DNA from: Epichloe hybrida
Taxonomy: Eukaryota > Ascomycota > Sordariomycetes > Hypocreales > Clavicipitaceae
Direction: 5' to 3'
Assembly (NCBI GenBank): GCA_019022495.1
Contig: JAFEKR010000016.1
Span: 1,116,001-1,180,000, forward strand
DNA: 64,000 nucleotides
The notes under the pieces were generated by a model that saw only the letters and a list, made by a program, of their open reading frames with translations, did no database searches and was not told where the DNA came from. Position numbers and translations under genes: made by a program. Shown one piece after another: positions 23,066-33,671 of the stretch. Each line of letters opens with the position of its first letter. The first letter of the stretch is position 1.

Positions 23066-24393
23066 ATGAAGTTGGACACGAGAGCTATGCGCCATCTGGC
23101 GCCTGAAGATTGGAGAGTGCTCACAGCAGTGAGTTCTGTCTGCGCACCCGTATGGACTGCTACTTAGGACTGACCCTATGACAGGTAGAAATGGGAAGCA
23201 AGAATCATGAGCTTGTGCCGACTCCTTTGATAGAGAAGCTAGCTCGACTGAGAGGCGGAGCCAGTGGAGTTCACAGGAGTATATCAGCACTCGCCAAAGT
23301 CGGTCTTATAGCCAAAGTGAAAGAGGCGAAATATGACGGTTATCGTTTGACATACGGAGGTCTCGATTATCTGGCCCTACACACTCACGCTACACGCAAA
23401 GACCTCTACAGCGTGGGCACCCGAATTGGTGTTGGAAAAGAGAGCGATATCATGATCGTGGCAGATGAAACCGGCACCCAAAGAGTTCTCAAAATTCATC
23501 GCTTAGGAAGAATATCATTCCGAACAGTCAAGTCAAATCGAGACTACCTAAAGAATCGGGCTTCGGGCTCCTGGATGTACCTGTCAAGGCTAGCTGCTAT
23601 GAAGGAGTATGCATTCATGAAAGCACTTTACGCGGAAGGATTTCCCGTTCCTGTTCCCCTGGCTCAGTCTCGTCACACCATCGTCATGACATTAGTGGAT
23701 GCCTTTCCATTGCGACAAATTTCCCTGGTCCCTGATCCCGCGTCCCTGTACGCTGATCTCATTGCACTCATTCTTCGACTTGCAAATCACGGCTTGATTC
23801 ACGGCGATTTCAACGAGTTCAATATCCTGATTAAAGAAGAGAAGACCGTTTTGGAGGACGGCGTCGAGTCAATAAGACTGGAGCCCGTCGTCATTGACTT
23901 CCCTCAAATGGTATCTATGGAGCACCAAAATGCCGAAATGTACTTTGACAGAGATGTTGAATGCATAAAGCGATTCTTCTCACGCCGATTCCACTTCACT
24001 AGTACAACACCAGGGCCATTCTTCAAAGACATCAAGAAGAAGTTGAAGAAGAGTCAAGTCATTAGACTTGATGCGACCGTCGAAGCGTCTGGTTTCACGA
24101 AAAAGATGTTGAAAGATCTTGAAGCTGCTATCAGAGAGCAAGCAGAGGAGAGGGGTTCAAAAAGTTTATCCGAAGAAGTTGATGATGATGAAAACGAAGA
24201 GGACGATGATGAAGATGACGATTTATCAACCTGCGAAGACAAGGAAGAGGAACCAATTGGAGGCATCTTGGGCCAAAATCACATGAATGCAGTAGGTGAT
24301 GTAGTTCAAGGCCACGCTGAAGATGTTGTCGCTTCAAACAATGTTGCTGAGGAGGGAGCTCCCCAAGAGGACATGTCGAAACTCTCAATATAA
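23066..24393 (+). CDS. RIO2: RIO2 atypical protein kinase/ATPase
   Basis: Late 40S ribosome maturation factor that uses ATP to leave pre-40S particles during 18S rRNA processing (family knowledge). Exons 23066-23128 and 23185-24393 give 423 residues. The N-terminal winged helix is present (MKLDTRAMRHLAPEDWRVL onward, then GGASGVHRSISALAKVGLI). The RIO kinase core has the flexible-loop GKESDI motif, the ATP-binding lysine in RVLKIHRLGR, the catalytic loop HGDFNEFNI (Asp about residue 229) and the metal-binding IDFPQM (Asp about 259). The C-terminal tail is acidic (DDDENEEDDDEDDD). The first exon ends in GCA before GTGAGT, and the acceptor ACAG restores the VEMGSKNHELVP stretch conserved in Rio2. 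Confidence 0.95.
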
Positions 24394-24844
24394 TCGCAAC
24401 GTTACACGTACCCCGGTTCAGATGATCAAAATTTTAAAAAAAGAAAATAGTGCGTAGACTACATATTCGGCTCATGGGAATAATTTATTCATCCACACAT
24501 CATTGTGTTGTCTTCAGCTCCGAGTCCAATCCTCTAAGATCTAAAGTACAATTTCAACAAAATTGGCCACAAGTCCCCTATGCACTTGCAAAGTTGCATC
24601 GAAGGGAACTTCCGGTCCTAACATGCCACTGATAGGTAATGTCTGCTTGCAACTCATCTGGCAAATACATCAAAGACAAGAACAGAATAAAAGGACAAGA
24701 ACAAAACACCAGCAAAAAATATAGCCACATGGCTGAACATGATACCAGCTGGAAAACAAGCAAAAACAGAGCCAAGCAAAACATACTATCGTCCAAGAAA
24801 GAAAGAGAGGTGTGGAAGAAGAAGACGAGAAACACATCTGACGC
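24394..24844. other. Convergent 3' flanks of RIO2 and the RRM gene
   Basis: AT-rich spacer of about 450 bases; no gene seen. Confidence 0.6.
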
Positions 24845-26791
24845 TTACTTCTCCTCACGTCGGGCCCCCTTTGGTGAAGGCGAGTGATTCTCATCATTGC
24901 CGCTGACGGTGGTGGCGGCAGCTGAGCCCGCGTGAATGGTGACACTTTCGTCACTATCTGAGGACAAGGACACCGGGGCTGTCACCTCGTTGTTTGCGTT
25001 CGTAATGACTCTGAGACCACAGTTAGAACACGCTGGCAGTATCTCGCGATGGAGCATACTCGGTCAATCCATGTCGGGTCCCCGAGTGCCTCATCATGTT
25101 ACCATCCTCGTTTGATGAAGCAGAAAGCCCACTTAACCATGTCAGTGAGAACATGATAAAAGAGGGGAGATCTGTTCACCTGCGAGAGATGGGCAACGCT
25201 CGACGCCATTGGGACTGTTGGTTGTACAACGTGGGACTCATGCCTACAAGAGGTGTACCGTAAGCCCCAATGTTGTATTCGTTCGTGCGAAATTGACGGC
25301 GTTCAGCCGTAACTCGCTTCAGCTCTTTCTGGGAGGGTGTGTCGGCATATCGTATGTTCATGAGAAGCCCTTCCTCTCCAATGCCCATCCCATTGTACTT
25401 TCGAATAATTTCATCGCAAATATCACGGTTTTCGAATCTGTAGAGGATGATTAATGATCCATTTGGCAGAAATGAGCATGAAGCACCAACCGAGCGAACC
25501 CGACTCCACGACTGTTTCCCATGCTGTCGCGAAGAATCTTGCTGGAGAGAATCGTGCATCCCATAAAGATAGCCCCAAGCTCCTAGAGGCTTGTTAGCAG
25601 TTTGTCAAGATTCGCACGAGAATGGGCTCAAAGAATTCACTCACAACTTCGGTCAGGGTCTTGGGAAGATTGGAAATGTACAGATTCGTGGACCCCTCGT
25701 CTCCCTCCGCCTTGAGACGAGAATTGAAAGATTCCTGTTGATGTTGTCAGAGAGACACTGACACACATCAGGGCAGCAATCACTCACCCTCGCAAAGCCA
25801 ACTTCATAGCCGAGTCGATGAAAGCCGCGAATGCACATCTCAGAGTCTTGAACGTCGAAAAATTTAGCGAAGCCGAATCTGTAAAAAGTCAGTTGAACAT
25901 CGAGCGCCAACTATGGGGTGAGATCTACCCTTTGCATGCCCCAGTTCCAGTGTCAATGATGGCCTTCGAAGTCTCAACCGGTCCAAATCAAGATGTGAAC
26001 TTGTAAAGTAACTCATCGTCCGTAGTCGGATGAAGGCCGCGAATGTAGACGTTGCGGTTGCCAGGAATTCGATTTTCCAAGCTTTGTTCCAGACTCTTCA
26101 TCTGACTTGGAGGTGTGAACACAGCAGGCACAGCTCTGGGAACAGCAGGCTCTTGCTTCAGAATCTCGTCAATTGTGCGATCGGGCACCACCGCAATGGC
26201 GGACTTGGCAATATCAGTTTGAAGGGATGGAAGGCCAATCTGTTGAGGAGATGGGGTTGTGTAGGCTGAGCGATCAAGGCTTGCAACTCGAGGTCCAGCG
26301 TCACGCTGCGAGACAGTTCCATAGAAGGGAGTAGCTGGGGTTGATTCGGTTGTGGAATAGGAACCACGTCGGTTCTCAAGGCCAGGAACGTCTGAATGCC
26401 CGCGATCCATACGAGCATGAGTTGCGCTGGGTCGCCCAGGAGTGTAAGGCATTAAGGGCATAGGGAGGCCAACATAGGGAGGGCCATACCCACCAGCGGG
26501 AATACCAAATCCAGAGTATGGGTTCTCATTACCGTGACTCATGCTAAGAGGCTGGGGGTTCATTGGTGCGAGAACGTATTGACCATCTGATCCAACGACG
26601 TATGCTGGCCCTGGCCCCATGGCCATATGACCGGAGTTGCCGGGAATACCGAGTCCTCCCAGGGAAATTCCTGCGAAATGGTTCATCAGACTGGTTGGGT
26701 CCGCGGCTGAGTGTGCAGAAACATGACCATGGACGTGGCGACCGGTATGATGGGGAAGGTAGGCCGTTCCGATGCTGCCACCTGCGTCCAT
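24845..26791 (-). CDS. Two-RRM RNA-binding protein (MSSP-2-like) with an in-frame TGA
   Basis: RNA-binding protein of the fungal MSSP-2-like group, with two RRMs. Six exons fit: 26791-25929, 25878-25788, 25734-25645, 25582-25491, 25437-25180 and 25010-24845, which would encode 519 residues. The first half is Gly/Pro/Met-rich and disordered. RRM1 starts at NVYIRGLHPTTDDELLYKF and includes CKGFGFAKF (RNP1) across the first intron; RRM2 starts at TNLYISNLPKTLTE and includes RGVGFARF. The oddity is codon 268: after KFTS the frame reads TGA (complement of 25988-25990) and then continues in the same frame as FGPVETSKAI, where an Arg (CGA) would be expected. No GT-AG intron can remove it without deleting RRM1 core sequence. 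All other exons are intact. It could be a real nonsense allele, readthrough, or a base-call error. A 5' leader intron is likely upstream. Confidence 0.82.
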
Positions 26792-29700
26792 TTTGTAATT
26801 TTCAATGTCTGATTGCGTAAAACTGAGGGCTGTATATCAAAAGATAGACTATCAGCAAGTTGGACTTCCATTGCGCTCGAATGCCGAGCTAATTATGCCA
26901 AGAAAACGTCAAGAAAAGCGAGACCGGGTCGTCAGGCCTGGTCATACAGTTTTGGAGTGGCGAGAGAATTCGATGATACCTGATCGCAAGGACAAAAGCT
27001 CACTTACTTTGACAGACAGCAAGGGATAAGCTTGAAGAATTGACTGAGAATCTGTCAATCTGAGAGAAACAAAGATCTGCATTAAGAGCGCCAATGGCCA
27101 GCGTTAGCAATATGGCAATGACTTTGCCATGGAAATCACACTATCATTCAAGGTGAACGAACAAAAAGCCACGCCGATAACCACGAGGCAGCCAAAATTT
27201 CCAGCTGAGAATGCAAGGAAATAAACATGAGGGAAAGGGAGAGGGCGTCAGAATAAATACTTACATCGCTTTTCTGATCGAACGTCTGCGTGATGGTGAA
27301 AGCAGCGAGGAACTACCAAAGGCAAATGTTGCTATCAAGACACTGGGATGAAGCAAAAGAGTCAGTAAGATAGAACAAGCTGAGCAAATGGCTTGTTGTA
27401 TGATGCCAATTCGCCGATCAGAAGAACTAGAACGGTCTGGTCGAGCAGTGTTGATATTGCGGGAAAAGAAAGGTGGAAGAAGCTGGTGAAGAAAGGAGTC
27501 ACGAAAGATGGGAGAGAGATAGATGCAGTCAGTGGATGGAGAACAGAAGCGAGGCGCCTTACCTAATAATGAATACAGGTGCTGGTGAGGTAATTGCGAT
27601 GCTGCTTATGCTATGATGCAGAGGAAGGAGTTGCGAAGTATTGTTAGGCAAGCTAGAGGATACCAGATGCAAGCAGGCGGGCAGTATTGGCCCTGCCGTC
27701 GGTTGTCTCAAGACCACAAGTCAGAAGAAGGAAGAAGCAGAGAGCAGTGAAGCGAGAAAGAGAGGTGACTGGGTCGAGCTATGACGACAAGCGGACAAGT
27801 CAAACGAAGTTCTCGCTGCCAGTTGTCACAGTCAGCTGCCACCCGTTCTCGTCTGTCTGAGAAGGCAATGGCAATCATAGGCCACCTTCTGACAGCTGTA
27901 AGGTATGGCTGAACAGATACTCACAGGCTGTACTAAGTCGGAGGAAGGAAAAACACTGTGTGATTCGAGAAGGCCTGTCTCGTCTGGCTCTCTCTTCCCT
28001 TTGACGGAGTATAGCCACCAAATCTTCCTAGTTTCTTTGTCTGTTACTACTCGACAATGTGATATGTCGCCTCCTATGGCTCGGATCGACTGTAACAATA
28101 TTGAGAAGCAAGCGATGGGTTAAAGAATAGGAAGGTGATTGAAGGCTCAGCAAACGGTCATCCTCGATATTATAATGATAAGAAACAATAATGCAACTTC
28201 AGCCCAGACACGTCCTACACAATGCGTGGTGGGACGGCCCGGTCTAAATGGGGATTCTGACCTGACTAAACTCTGTACCTTGGCAATTGGGATCAGAAGC
28301 AATGATCGTGACACCCATCCTAGCGTTGCTTTTTCCCACCAACGCCGACGCTTACACCTCTGATTCACGCGAGGAGGTTCCGTCTGGGCACCACCGGTGT
28401 TGGTAAGGATATCGGTTGTTCCGCATTGTTGGCGGCTTGGATCGAGGGACAGAAGCAAGTCCAGCCTAACGGGACCCTTGGCCCATGCTAGGATACTAAG
28501 ACGGACGCTAGCCAGCTGTAAGGCAGGAGCTTGGACACTGTTTGGCACACGCACCACGGTGCGAAGGCGCGTTTCTTTGCCAGGTGGCGATCATGGATCC
28601 AGCCATCTAGAATAAAGAAAACAATTGCACTCCTCGTGTATGCTTTGCTTTTCTCGTGTCAATTTTCTCCGACGCCCGTCCCAGATGGTGATCAAATACG
28701 GCGGCATTTCAGACCTTTTGTTGTCTTCCCGAGGCTCTTGAGACATTTCTGGCTAACCTATTCGCCGCTCACATCTCGTGAGAACTGCCCGACTCGACCT
28801 CGACCTCAGTCTCCCTCCCACGGTGTTACATGAATGTTCTAATGGCGGCAGCCAGGGTCTGGTCTGAGATCCGTGTTGCCATGCCATCAGAATTCGGATC
28901 CAGCACGAACTTTACAAATACCACACAGAGCTCACGGCCACTCGCAGTACCCTTCCGAACGATGAAACAAGAGAAATGACAAAACTCACATGCAAGGGAG
29001 AAAGCATCTCAATGGTCAGCCTCCGGGCCGAAAAAGGAACTCCCGAGCCTCAAGTCTAGCAGGGGGCAGAGGCAAGACGCCATGGCTGCTTGTACCAAAA
29101 GTTGAAACAACCTTGTACAAGATCTTTCGCCCGATGGCAACGATTCAGCGACTTGCAATACATGTTCACGTCCAGCGTCTAGACGCGAGTCAATCATGGT
29201 AGCGGTCCCTTGCAATAACGTGTTCGAAGTGATTGTTTGCCTCGAATCGAACAAGCAAGATGGCAGTGGCTGATGCTGCGGTTCAGAACTCGTTCAAAAC
29301 CTCGCTCGACCTTGCCACCTTACCCCACAACAACTATTCACCCTTGACTGACCATTCCGGAAACGGATTTTTTCGGTGCTAGGGAGGCGCTTCAAAAAGC
29401 AAAGTACAGTCCGCCCTTTCCGATTTGTTGAATGCTCAAGTTCCTGATTTCGTCTGATCTCTCCAGAAAGCATGGTTGTCCATCCATTTCGGGGTCGTCG
29501 AACAGTGCCGACTCTCGAGCTCTGGTTCAGACGCTTGCTAATATTTTCACCTCAAAATTTGGAGCCAGAGTAGTCTCCGCGCTTAGTGCATGTAGTAGTA
29601 GATAGCATATCTCACCAAGCGATCATTATTTGGTTCCGGTAGCAGATTCGACTGTCTTCGAAGTCACGAGGCACGGCAGAGAATTAATGAGTTGGGAGAA

Positions 29701-30240
29701 CGTCTTGCTTTTCCCTCCCCTCCTCTTGGCTTGAGTCTCTCAGGTATCACAAACCTTAGTCAAGCCCTCATTGCCAGCAGTATTGGCACAGTTAAGGCAG
29801 TTCCATATTAACTGGCATCAGTCTTATAAACCAGACATTCACTTTGTTACGAGCGAAGGCCAAGCAGAGGTTGTAGAAATAATAAGAGGAACTGTGCGTG
29901 TTAAGCTTTGTTTCGTATCTCATTGCAATCAATCCAATGCAGCCTAACATTACCATGTTTCTCAACATTAGGCAAAAGCACGATTTCGAATAACCCGTCT
30001 TGTTGTAAATTTGTATAATGAGACAAAAAATCTATGTTATTGGAAGAATCACAGGAGACGGAAATGTCACCATAAAGATGAAAGAAGGGGGGGGGGGTTG
30101 CCACAGATCAACGCCGCCATGCAACTTCATCATAAGCATACAGCCAACTATCTAATCGATAAGCACGCTTGCATCTCTAGGCGAGCTGCATCAAGGAGTT
30201 TCGTTTTATAAACAAAAAGGGTGTATATTCGCCCTATCTT
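26792..30240. other. 3.4 kb gene-poor region, part likely spliced 5' leader of the RRM gene
   Basis: No coding gene is supported. On the - strand a strong donor (AAA|GTAAGTGAGC, intron starting 27007) and an acceptor (ATACAG, ending 26830) suggest a 5' untranslated intron of the RRM gene just before its ATG. Further GTAAG-like donors on that strand occur near 27270 and 27560. From about 28.1 to 30.2 kb I see only short unconvincing frames, a G10 run near 30087-30098, and the 3' flank of the reductase gene. Confidence 0.5.
26830..27007 (-). other. Candidate 5' untranslated intron of the RRM gene
   Basis: Read on the - strand the segment begins GTAAGTGAGC and ends GATATACAG, 39 bases before the ATG. 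It contains no start codon needed for the protein. Support is consensus only; transcripts would settle it. Confidence 0.45.
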
Positions 30241-32459
30241 CTAAGACCAAACATCCTCCTGTAAATTTAGGTTAGAACCATAATTCACCAATGAGTTGAA
30301 CTGGAAGAAAAAGGCCCAGTTTGAAATACATACCTGGTATTGATTTGCCGCTCTCATATTCTTCACAATCTCTTCACCCTTGGCCTCTGACACGCCACGT
30401 GACTCGGCGAGAATCTGTGCCAGAACGGTGTTGACTTCTCGAGCCATATGTGCTGCGTCACCGCATACGTAGAAGTAGGCCTTCTGCGAGAGTAGGTCGC
30501 CGACCTCCTTGGAACGTTCCTTCAGGCGGTGCTGGACGTAGACCTTCTCGGAAGATTCTCTTGAGAAGGCGGTGACGATTTCGAGACTATCGCCTAGGGC
30601 CTTCTTGTATTCCTGTTGTTGATTGTAAGAAAATTGTGTTGTTGGAGGATTCCATTCGATCCTAGTGTGGAACTTACTTCAAACTCAGTTTCGTACAAGA
30701 AGTCCTCGGAACGTTTTCTGCAACCAAAAAAAAGAATCGTTTTCCCGACAGTGGCTCCGCCCTGAGCCTGCCTTGCTCGCTCCTGAATAAAGCCGCGGAA
30801 AGGAGCAACACCAGTGCCGGGACCCACCATGATGACGGGCTTGCCGGGATCAGAAGGAAGCTTGAAGTTTGAGTGACGGACATGTACGGGGACGTGGATT
30901 CCATCAAACTTGTTGCGAGGTCCGTTGAGAGCATATGTCTTGCCGAAGGGGGACGGATTGGGGTCACCATTCTGCTTCTGTTTAAGGGCGAGCAAATAGT
31001 TGGTGGCCACGCCATTGAAGGGGTCGTTTCTACCGGGGATCTTTCGCGACTCAACAACAGCAGTGATTGAGATCTTCTTGGGCTGCACGAGGGAAGACGA
31101 CGAAATAGAGTAGTAGCGGGGCTGTAGCTTCGTGAGACCTTCGATAAAAGCCGAAAAGGGAATATTGGTCCATGTCTGGCCCTTGCCGAAAGCTTCCAAG
31201 AAGCGAGCAATGTTGTAGAAATGAGGTCCGATCTTGTCATGGAAGTACTGCTTGTCACTGCCTAGCCGGGTCATCTCAGCCTTGACCTCTTCGTCGGGCG
31301 AAAAGGCAGCCAAGGTTGCGGCGAATTGACGAGAAACGGGGGCACAGATTTCGAGGTGGTATCGTACAATGGCGTCGTAGGTGGTGGGTGTCGGGAAAGG
31401 GACCTTTGCAGTCGGCTCCAGAGCTTTGACACTGATGACATTGTTTCGCTTCTCCTTCAAGCCAATAATGTCCAAAAATCGGTCGACTTCATCACCAGAG
31501 TTGGTTGGCCAAATTGCAATGTGATCACCGGTCTGGTAAGAAAGATTGGATCCACTGATGTCGACCTCCATGTGAATGCAGTTTCGGTCCTTGGCCGAGA
31601 ACAATTCTCGAGATTCCGCGATCGGCGCAATGTAGGGGTTATGCGAGTTGAACGGGCCCTTGGCTGTGCCCTCGAGGTGCATCTTGTTCGGCTCTCCGAG
31701 GTAAACCTCGGGGGATTCAGGGGTGAGGTTCTCGCGATTAACGATATCGAAAGTCGGTTCGTAGACAGCTTCGCGTTCCTCGAGACCCATCTTGTCTGCC
31801 AGCGCAACCCACATGGGATCTTTCCAGGCCAAGAAGTCTTCCTCCATGGTGCCGGCACCATCATCACCTTCACCAGCTTCGCCAATACGATGGGCGCCGA
31901 GCTTCTGAAGAGCCTTGTCAACATTGCGAACCATGGAGTTGTAGTGCTCGTAGGTATTGTTGCCAAGACCAAAGGCAACAAAGTTCAGGTTCTCCAAAGG
32001 TGGATCACTGCCCTCGGAGAAGCTGACGTCCTCGCCTGTGATGAACTCGTAAAATTCGACCGCGTTGTCGGTAGGCTCACCCTCGCCATAAGTAGCCAGA
32101 ACAAACATGGCAACCTTGTCGCTGGGCATGGTATCAAGATTATCGTAATCGTACTCTTCCAGATCGGCGACCATGGTTTCCAGACCAAATCGACTCTTGC
32201 CCTCCTTGGCCAGACGCGAGGCATAATCTTCGGCTGTTCCAGTCTGAGATCCGTAAAAGATGACACAGTTCTTGCCAGACTCCTCCATCTTCTCGATTAT
32301 GTTTCTGGAGCGCCCGGCCTTTGCGCCACTGACATTGGCAAAGGTATTGGCATAGGGGTCCTGTGTGACACCCCATAGCGTACCCTTGGTGAAGTATGCC
32401 AAGGTACCCAAGAGGACGACCCCGAGGACAATAATGTCGAGTGTGTCTAATTCAGCCAT
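30241..32459 (-). CDS. CPR1: NADPH-cytochrome P450 reductase
   Basis: Endoplasmic-reticulum diflavin enzyme passing electrons from NADPH through FAD and FMN to cytochromes P450, including those of ergosterol synthesis. Three exons, 32459-30678, 30612-30334 and an 18-base final exon 30258-30241, give 692 residues, the family norm. An N-terminal membrane anchor (DIIVLGVVLLGTLAYF) is followed by the FMN domain with GSQTGTAEDYA, ATYGEGEPTDNA and GLGNNTYEHYN, the FAD domain with PRYYSISSS, and the NADPH domain with VGPGTGVAPFRGF and FFGCRKRSEDFLYETEFE. The C-terminus ends EDVWS, where the Trp stacks on FAD; this is supplied by the tiny last exon and would be lost if it were missed. The symbol follows common fungal usage. 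Confidence 0.96.
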
Positions 32460-33671
32460 GATGGGCGACTCGGTGCAGTGCTGAGGATTATTGTAGACAA
32501 AGAGGAGGAGACCGCAGTCTGGAGTGAAACCACCTGGTCAAGCGAGAATCTGCAATGAGCCACCTGGCGATGCGGAAAAAAAAAACTGGGGGAAAGGGCG
32601 CACGGGATGAGAAGAGGGGAGGACACCTGGTCTCGCCGGCCGGACCACTCGTCCTCGGAAACATGTATGTATGTAATAGCTAAGACTACGGATTAGGAGT
32701 GGCCGCGCTTCAGTACCAAGCCAGGAAGCCGATCAGACTCTTCCGAACCGTCCATATGGGTCAAGCATCTTTCTAACGTAGATTACGGGGCACGACGAAT
32801 GAAACAAGTCACAGAATGCCCTAGACGGTCAAGCTTGAACAACGCTCTGATGGCTACAGTTGAACAGGTGACCCGCGTGTGATTCGGTGCCGTCCCGTTT
32901 GGGTCATGTTATGTCTTGATGTTCCCTACATGTACATGTATGCCTTGTTGAACTCTCGGGGTGTCGAATTCCCGAAACCGACTCCACAATGTTACACTGA
33001 ACTGCCTTGATGTAATCACGGCCATTCCGATGCCTCGATATCTCCGCCTCTTAAAATGTACATGTACATGTATGTAGAGCCGGGCTTCGGGGTCACTCCG
33101 CAAAAGGGTCCACCCGTTATTAATTAAAATGTGCTCTCTGTGGCTGCATAAAGTAAGCACCGCAAGAGCTGACTTTTTGTCGATATTACGGATCCGTATT
33201 TCTTGCAGCCTCCACCTCCATGATTGCACGCAACAGCGTTTGCAGCTATTGTTCAGTGTTGGCTCCTCATAGACTCCTCATGGACTCCTCATAGACTCCT
33301 CATAGAGCGCGACAACAACCTCAGGACTGCTCATGATGCTTAGACGCAGAGATTCTCCCGCTTGGCGTTCCCGCGCCGACCGTACTTGCTGGTGGTGACT
33401 AAGCACTCAGGTGTTCCACTGGATTTGGTGGCGCCTGGGTGGGTGACGGGGCGGCTGGTAGATGGTGGACCGCGTTGTCCACTAGCGAGCAATGATCATA
33501 GGATCTTTCCCAAGAGGGCATTGCGCGTGCTGTGCTTGAACATCTGTAGAGGGAAGCATCGAGCTCGTCTCTATTCCGTCCTCGATTCTGCCCACACCAC
33601 TGTTCGCGGGCAGATTCTCAAGCACCCCATGTTGTCGTGCTCTTTTAGCCTCGCATGCCCAACGCTGGAGC
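32460..33671. promoter_or_regulatory. Divergent upstream region of CPR1 and PAG1-like genes
   Basis: 1.2 kb between divergent starts. It contains ATGTATGTA and TACATGTACATGTATGTA runs near 32662 and 33058-33074, a GATCC-centred palindrome (ATTACGGATCCGTA region, about 33185-33199) and a four-copy 11-base repeat at 33263-33305. No gene is supported. Confidence 0.45.
33263..33305 (+). repeat. Four-copy 11-base tandem repeat
   Basis: The unit CTCCTCATAGA repeats four times, with one G substitution in the second copy and the last copy one base short. It lies in the intergenic region upstream of the PAG1-like gene. Confidence 0.9.

Noticed and set aside
28147..28557. 136-codon frame on the - strand in the gene-poor region
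   Set aside because: No start context, domain or splice partner; not distinguishable from chance.
31326..32378. 350-codon frame on the + strand
   Set aside because: Lies entirely antisense to the intact cytochrome P450 reductase.
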